From assembly GCA_040880545.1 (NCBI GenBank), contig JBBDIE010000177.1, positions 5,073 to 69,072 of the forward strand: 64,000 nt of DNA, written 5' to 3'. The notes under the pieces were generated by a model. The model saw only the letters and a list, made by a program, of their open reading frames with translations, did not search any database and had not been told where the DNA came from. This DNA is from M55B112 sp040880545. Its GTDB lineage: Bacteria > Bacteroidota > Bacteroidia > Bacteroidales > GCA-2748055. Below, piece after piece: positions 59,836 to 64,000 of this stretch (within the stretch, counting starts at the first letter, position 1; the number at the start of each line of letters is the position of its first letter). Made by a program: the position numbers and the translations under genes.

Positions 59836-61539
59836 ATGAATTCTGCACTACTGGCCCTGCTGGCACTTATCGGGTATGTTATCGCCTATTACACCTATGG
59901 GAAATTTATAGGAAAGAAGCTGTTGTCCATTTCCGATAAAAACCTGATGCCGGCCCATGAGTTCAGAGATGAAATCGATTTTGTACCTGCCAGGAAAAGC
60001 ATTGTTTTCGGACATCATTTTACCACTATTGCAGGACTGGGCCCCATTGTGGGTCCGGCCATTGGGATCATCTGGGGATGGGTACCTGCGTTTCTTTGGG
60101 TTTTTCTGGGAAGCATATTCATGGGGGCTGTTCATGATTTTACTACACTGGTTGTTTCTGCAAGAAACAGGGGGATCACCATTGGGGAACTTACAGGTCG
60201 CATAATCAGTCCCTCCACCCGGTTTGCACTGCAGTTTATCATGCAACTGCTGCTTTTTATCGTACTGGCAGTTTTCGCCATGATCGTGGGTACACTATTT
60301 TATATCTACCCCGAATCGGTGATCCCGGTCTGGCTCCAGATTCCCATCGCCATCTGGCTGGGACGGGAACTCAGGAAAGGCAAAAATGAATTTTTGTACG
60401 TTGCCATCTCTGTATTACTTATGTACGGTGGAATTATACTTGGGGTAAAACTACCGGTGGTTCTCCCTGGTGACCAGCAGACAGTGATTGTTACATGGTG
60501 TCTTTTGTTATTTATCTATGTTTTTTTCGCATCCACGACGCCGGTGCAAGTGCTATTGCAACCACGCGATTACATTAATTCCCAGCAACTGCTGGTGGCT
60601 GTGGTGCTGATTATGGCCGGGCTGGCAATTGCGCATCCAATGATTACAGCCCCCGCCTTCAACGAATATGCCTTTGCCGAAGATACCGATGTGCCGTCCA
60701 TGGCACCAATCATGTTTATTATTATTGCCTGTGGTGCCATTTCAGGATTTCATTCACTGGCCAGCTCCGGTACTACGGTGAAGCAGGTTAATAAGGAGAG
60801 CGACACATGGTTCATAGGATATGGGGGAATGATCACCGAAAGTTTCTTCGCAGTTCTCGTACTCATGGCCATTGGCGGCGGACTTGGTATGGGACTTGTG
60901 GTAGATGGAAATCTGCTGACAGGAACGGATGCATTTCAACACCATTATTCCAGCTGGAGTTCTGCCAATGGACTTGGTGCCAAACTGGATGCGTTCATAA
61001 CGGGAGGAGCCAATCTCCTGGGGGCAATAGGTATTCCACCAAAATTTGGTGCAGCGATGATCTCGGTATTCATAGTCTCATTTGCAAATACCACGCTCGA
61101 TTCAGCTGCCCGGATCCAGAGACTCTCATTGCAGGAAATATGTAAGAACAAACAGGGAATTGTCAGAAAACCCATGGATAACAGGTATGTATCAACAGCT
61201 GTGATCGTATTACTTGCTGCTGGTATGACTTTCCTTAAACCAGGAGGGCAAGGCGCCATGATGCTCTGGCCACTGTTCGGATCACTGAACCAGTTGATGG
61301 CGGCCCTGGCTCTCGGTGTGGTTACTGTTTACCTGCATACAAAAAATATCCCCATTGTATATACTTTGGTCCCCATGGTTTTCGTACTTATAGTAACCCT
61401 CTGGGCCATGGTCGAAAACGGTATGATCTTCTATCAGCAACATGAGTACCTGTTAGCCGGACTCTCTAAATTAATCATTTTACTGACTTCCTGGCTCACC
61501 ATAAGCAGTGCTGTAGCTTTGCTTAAAAAAGTCCGGTAA
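59836..61539 (+). CDS. cstA: CstA family carbon starvation / pyruvate transporter
   Basis: CstA proteins take up pyruvate or peptides in starved cells. The 567-residue protein has about 15 membrane segments and the hallmark GHHFTTIAGLGPIVGPAIG near residue 57, followed by GAVHDFTTLVVSARNRG near 97. It is shorter than E. coli CstA (701), as in many Bacteroidota. It stands alone, with only a weak promoter-like element upstream. Confidence 0.93.
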   Translation: MNSALLALLALIGYVIAYYTYGKFIGKKLLSISDKNLMPAHEFRDEIDFVPARKSIVFGHHFTTIAGLGPIVGPAIGIIWGWVPAFLWVFLGSIFMGAVHDFTTLVVSARNRGITIGELTGRIISPSTRFALQFIMQLLLFIVLAVFAMIVGTLFYIYPESVIPVWLQIPIAIWLGRELRKGKNEFLYVAISVLLMYGGIILGVKLPVVLPGDQQTVIVTWCLLLFIYVFFASTTPVQVLLQPRDYINSQQLLVAVVLIMAGLAIAHPMITAPAFNEYAFAEDTDVPSMAPIMFIIIACGAISGFHSLASSGTTVKQVNKESDTWFIGYGGMITESFFAVLVLMAIGGGLGMGLVVDGNLLTGTDAFQHHYSSWSSANGLGAKLDAFITGGANLLGAIGIPPKFGAAMISVFIVSFANTTLDSAARIQRLSLQEICKNKQGIVRKPMDNRYVSTAVIVLLAAGMTFLKPGGQGAMMLWPLFGSLNQLMAALALGVVTVYLHTKNIPIVYTLVPMVFVLIVTLWAMVENGMIFYQQHEYLLAGLSKLIILLTSWLTISSAVALLKKVR

Positions 61540-61566
61540 ATTCAACTGTTTGTAAGGTATTTCGAA

Positions 61567-61839
61567 CTACCTGATTGAGAAATTTTCGAAACCCACCAAT
61601 TCACCCTGCCACAGTTGCAAGTTGTCCACCCAACCGGTCGACGGACCGGTTCTGCACCATTGTATCATCTTATCCGTCTGTTCGGGGCTCCCCTCTATTT
61701 CTAAATATACATGGCCCCCGGGAAGATTTTTGACAAATCCCTTTATGCCTAAACGCACTGCCTCATTGCGGGCACTATACCTAAAGCCAACTCCCTGTAC
61801 GCGACCAGATACCTCAATTTTATAATGAACCATCTCCAT
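61567..61839 (-). CDS. acyP: Acylphosphatase
   Basis: The 90-residue protein hydrolyses acyl phosphates such as carbamoyl or 1,3-bisphosphoglycerate. The family signature is clear: VSGRVQGVGFRYSARNEAVRLGIKGFVKNL (in pieces near residues 10-40), with the catalytic Arg of GFR and Asn of VKN, and GHVYLEIEGSPEQ. The ATG at 61839 gives the usual length; an upstream in-frame start at 61902 would add 21 unlikely residues. It converges with cstA and is divergent from the glutathione peroxidase gene. Confidence 0.95.
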   Translation of the reverse strand: MEMVHYKIEVSGRVQGVGFRYSARNEAVRLGIKGFVKNLPGGHVYLEIEGSPEQTDKMIQWCRTGPSTGWVDNLQLWQGELVGFENFSIR

Positions 61840-61938
61840 TATTATCCTGAACTTTTGTTTTAACCAATTGTTAAAAATATACATATACAAAAACACAATC
61901 ACAGACTATATTTTAACAAAAAAACAAAAATCAAACGG

Positions 61939-62475
61939 ATGAAAAAATTAATTTTAATAACAGGAATCATTGCAATGGGGGCAACAATCAATGCGCAGAC
62001 TACATTTCACGATTTTACAGTAAAGGATATAAATGGAGAAGATTATCCGCTGGTGCAGTTGAAAGGGAAGAAGGTGCTGGTGGTTAATACTGCATCCAAG
62101 TGTGGAATGACACCCCAGTATGAGGGGTTACAGAATTTATATGAAACTTATGGAGGGGATGAATTTGTGATAATCGGGTTTCCGGCAAATAATTTCATGA
62201 AGCAGGAGCCCGGTTCCAATAAAGAGATTGCAGAATTTTGCAGTGTCAATTATGGCGTCACCTTTCCGATGATGAGTAAAATATCGGTAAAGGGCAGTGA
62301 TCAGCACCCTCTTTACGCATGGCTCACCAGTAAGGATAAAAATGGGAAGGAAGACAGCAATGTTGCCTGGAACTTCCAAAAATACCTGATCGATGAAGAA
62401 GGGAAGCTCGTGGGCCACTTTAGCCCCAAAACAGCTCCCGACAACGAAGAACTGGTAAGCTGGATCGTTCAATGA
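61939..62475 (+). CDS. Exported glutathione peroxidase family protein
   Basis: The 178-residue protein has a signal peptide (about 1-20, ending INAQ), so it works outside the cytoplasm. The peroxidase Cys is in NTASKCGMTPQYEGLQ (near residue 54), the Gln of the active site in KQEPGSN, and the Trp-Asn of VAWNFQKYLID is present. A second Cys in EFCSVNYGV could serve as partner; the usual FPCNQF is FPANNF here. Such enzymes usually take electrons from thioredoxin-like proteins rather than glutathione. It is divergent from acyP and close to a methionine sulfoxide reductase gene. Confidence 0.93.
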   Translation: MKKLILITGIIAMGATINAQTTFHDFTVKDINGEDYPLVQLKGKKVLVVNTASKCGMTPQYEGLQNLYETYGGDEFVIIGFPANNFMKQEPGSNKEIAEFCSVNYGVTFPMMSKISVKGSDQHPLYAWLTSKDKNGKEDSNVAWNFQKYLIDEEGKLVGHFSPKTAPDNEELVSWIVQ

Positions 62476-62718
62476 ATACCTGAAGATGTGAAGTAGACAG
62501 GAACTATAGCTCGATTAGCTATATTATAATTTAATAGCATTATATAATATTTATATAATGCTATTTAAATATAATGTATGATTGTAATCGTTTTATATTA
62601 ATAAATTATATTATATCTATAAATATGTATTATTATATAATAAAAGTAATACTATTTATATATTAAAATATATAGTTATATACGTTATATAATAATATAA
62701 TAAATTAAATTAGTAATA
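62476..62718. other. Extremely AT-rich intergenic region
   Basis: Almost all bases from about 62518 to 62755 are A or T, reaching into the last codons of the next gene. It includes the 33-bp hairpin reported separately. I see no gene here. The composition differs sharply from the rest of the window and suggests low-complexity DNA, possibly with altered helix stability. Confidence 0.7.
62533..62565 (+). terminator. 15-bp perfect AT-rich hairpin after the glutathione peroxidase gene
   Basis: AATAGCATTATATAA (62533-62547) and TTATATAATGCTATT (62551-62565) pair perfectly around a 3-nt loop. It sits 58 bp after the stop codon and could terminate the gpx mRNA, although the following T run is short. 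Confidence 0.5.
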
Positions 62719-63183
62719 TTATTTATTATAAATTAATTGAATTATATTTTCTAAATTAGATCTGTCGACCTCATCAAACATATCAGATTCAGCCGAATCC
62801 ACATCAAGTACTGCCCGGCAAATCCCCGATTTATCTTTTACAGGAAGGGTTATTTCCGACAAGGACCTGGAATCGCACGAAATATGCCCGGGAAACTGAG
62901 TTACATCGGGTACAATAATCGCTGTATCACTTGTTACTGCTGACCAACATACACCTTTGCCCTTTTCAAGTTCCTGGCATGCTACAGGTCCCTGGTAGGG
63001 GCCAACCACCAATCTGTCATTTTCGTGCAGGTAAAAACCTGTCCAGAAATAGTGATCCATTTTATGGTGCAGCACTGCGGCGATGGTCGCCATTCTTGAC
63101 AGGGGAGTACCCGGTTTTGATGTGAGCTCTTCCAACTGTTTATATATGCGCTTATAACGGCCCGCTTTTTTCTTCTGATCCAT
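62719..63183 (-). CDS. msrC: Free methionine-R-sulfoxide reductase (GAF domain)
   Basis: This 154-residue protein is a GAF domain with the fRMsr active-site pattern: GPYQGPVACQELEKGKGVCWSAV near residue 64, giving two Cys, and a third Cys in GHISCDSRSLSEI near 103. All three Cys of E. coli YebR (MsrC) are at equivalent places, as are the nearby acidic residues. It reduces free methionine-R-sulfoxide with thioredoxin. ATG 63183 is chosen over TTG 63192. Its C-terminal codons run into AT-rich sequence, but the length is normal, so it is complete. Confidence 0.92.
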   Translation of the reverse strand: MDQKKKAGRYKRIYKQLEELTSKPGTPLSRMATIAAVLHHKMDHYFWTGFYLHENDRLVVGPYQGPVACQELEKGKGVCWSAVTSDTAIIVPDVTQFPGHISCDSRSLSEITLPVKDKSGICRAVLDVDSAESDMFDEVDRSNLENIIQLIYNK

Positions 63184-63279
63184 TTTGTCCAACGTTGATC
63201 CTGCAAATATATAAACAATAAGGTGACCGGGGAAAGTAAATTAGCGTTCTGGTTTCAACAACCAATGCCACCTATGGGT

Positions 63280-64000
63280 TTATTTGGCCTCCAGTTCAAG
63301 TAGCCTTTGTTCAATCAGCTTCAGCTCATCAGCCAGTCCACGGTAGCTTTCATTTTCCTTTTTCAATGCCTCAATTTCCTGCTGCTGCTCTTTAACAGCT
63401 TCGATCAATACTGCGGTGATCTTGTCGTATGCAATACCTTTATACCCTTCTGCATTTTCCACAACCAGTTGGGGAAGCAGTTTTTCAACTTCCTGTGCGA
63501 TTAACCCAATATGTTCATGTTCGGTGGAACTACCTGACTCTTCAGTCCACCTGAAGGTAACCCCGTTTAGCTGATTGACAATATCCAGCGAATTCTCCAG
63601 CTTCCTAACATCACGCTTCAAACGGATGTCGGAAGCGCTGTTAAAGCCATACCCGTAAGCATAAGCACCCTTGTACACGATCATTGAATAATAGCTGCTT
63701 GATCCGCCATCTACCATTAAACCATACGATGTTGATGCAAGTCTGCTGATCCCCATGGTTCCATTAATTTTAAGAGTGTTGTTATTAAAATCGCCATAAA
63801 TCAATGGATCTGCAGTGGATGAATTATCAATAACAAGTTTATCAGATACGTTTTGCAGGACGCCATAACCCGTGTAGTAGCCAATGAAGATATTATTTGA
63901 CCCGGTATTACTCCATCCTGCTGCATATCCAAGGTAGACGTTTCCGCTACCTGTAGAGTTTATCGAACCTGCAACGCCACCTAAAATTACGTTCCTTGTT
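63280..64000 (-). CDS. Tail-fibre-like protein with S74 intramolecular chaperone domain, 5' end beyond window
   Basis: The frame is open to the right window edge, so the beginning is missing. Visible upstream residues include NVYLGYAAGWSNTG and NNIFIGYYTGYG, Gly/Asn-rich repeats typical of YadA-like or phage-tail-fibre heads. Near the C-terminus, SDIRLKRDVRKLENSLDIVNQLNGVTFRW starts an S74 domain, with GLIAQEVEKLLPQLV and the coiled coil EQQQEIEALKKENESYRGLADELKL at the end. In fibres the S74 part directs trimer folding and then cleaves itself off. In Bacteroidota such proteins are often surface proteins outside prophages. No other phage gene is seen here. Confidence 0.88.
   Translation of the reverse strand, partial: TRNVILGGVAGSINSTGSGNVYLGYAAGWSNTGSNNIFIGYYTGYGVLQNVSDKLVIDNSSTADPLIYGDFNNNTLKINGTMGISRLASTSYGLMVDGGSSSYYSMIVYKGAYAYGYGFNSASDIRLKRDVRKLENSLDIVNQLNGVTFRWTEESGSSTEHEHIGLIAQEVEKLLPQLVVENAEGYKGIAYDKITAVLIEAVKEQQQEIEALKKENESYRGLADELKLIEQRLLELEAK

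Noticed and set aside
1..64000. tRNA, rRNA or CRISPR features
   Set aside because: I saw no T-loop-type GGTTCGA context with acceptor pairing, no rRNA-like sequence and no regularly spaced repeats.
63280..64000. Prophage indicated by the tail-fibre-like protein
   Set aside because: No integrase, capsid or other phage gene is present; S74 fibre-like proteins are common surface proteins in this phylum.

Overview
The window looks like a chromosomal stretch of a Bacteroidota bacterium, probably of the Bacteroidales/Marinilabiliales part of the phylum. The evidence is a secreted protease with a type IX secretion C-terminal tail, a complete Bat aerotolerance operon, the rpsF-rpsR-rplI order, a Bacteroidota-style LptD, many TAnnTTTG promoter elements (one with a TTTG -33 element at 19 bp) and few clear Shine-Dalgarno sequences. 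It is a draft assembly with two 100-N gaps. One gap is flanked by an identical 55-bp sequence, so it is probably not a real gap. The other removes about 90-100 codons from argS.

Layout. 1-8 kb: the end of a prohibitin-like gene, a DUF4293 protein, pyrBI, an EamA transporter with a YigZ-family protein, dnaA, and an MCE lipid-transfer protein with a cell-wall amidase. 8-18 kb: lptD, a family-39-type glycosyltransferase, ridA, rpsF-rpsR-rplI, dnaX (split at an A11 run), icd and ferritin. 18-31 kb: secA, dapA, a hypothetical gene, ligA, then a T9SS-secreted serine protease translationally overlapping an ABC importer for a metal chelate or corrinoid. 31-41 kb: a glycosyltransferase, argS, folD, ffh, an LVIVD-repeat lipoprotein, an outer-membrane protein and a TPR protein. 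40-46 kb: a leftward sulfite-assimilation operon cysJ-cysI-(precorrin-2 dehydrogenase)-cobA. 46-51 kb: a ComA-like phosphosulfolactate synthase, a DUF368 lipid-carrier translocase, aroE, an acyl-ACP thioesterase and truA. 51-60 kb: the nine-gene Bat operon. 60-64 kb: cstA, acylphosphatase, glutathione peroxidase, free-Met-R-sulfoxide reductase and an S74-type tail-fibre-like protein cut by the window end.

The most striking finding lies upstream of cysJ. A 24-codon open reading frame begins MNMLMCMCCMC and is followed by a 12-bp hairpin with a U tract. Four alternating complementary segments (CUUCACA / UGUGAAG / CUUCACA / UGUGAAG) allow terminator and antiterminator folds. This has the architecture of a ribosome-mediated attenuator sensing charged Cys and/or Met tRNA. 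It would control sulfite reductase together with the genes for its sirohaem cofactor.

Other notable points are the dnaX slippage site exactly at the gamma/tau boundary, a 60-bp MITE-like element with 14-bp inverted ends and a 7-bp direct repeat next to the cobA stop codon, a 138-bp inverted-repeat element before secA, and an orphan terminator just upstream of argS that may end an unannotated small RNA. I saw no tRNA or rRNA gene, no CRISPR array and no complete insertion sequence.
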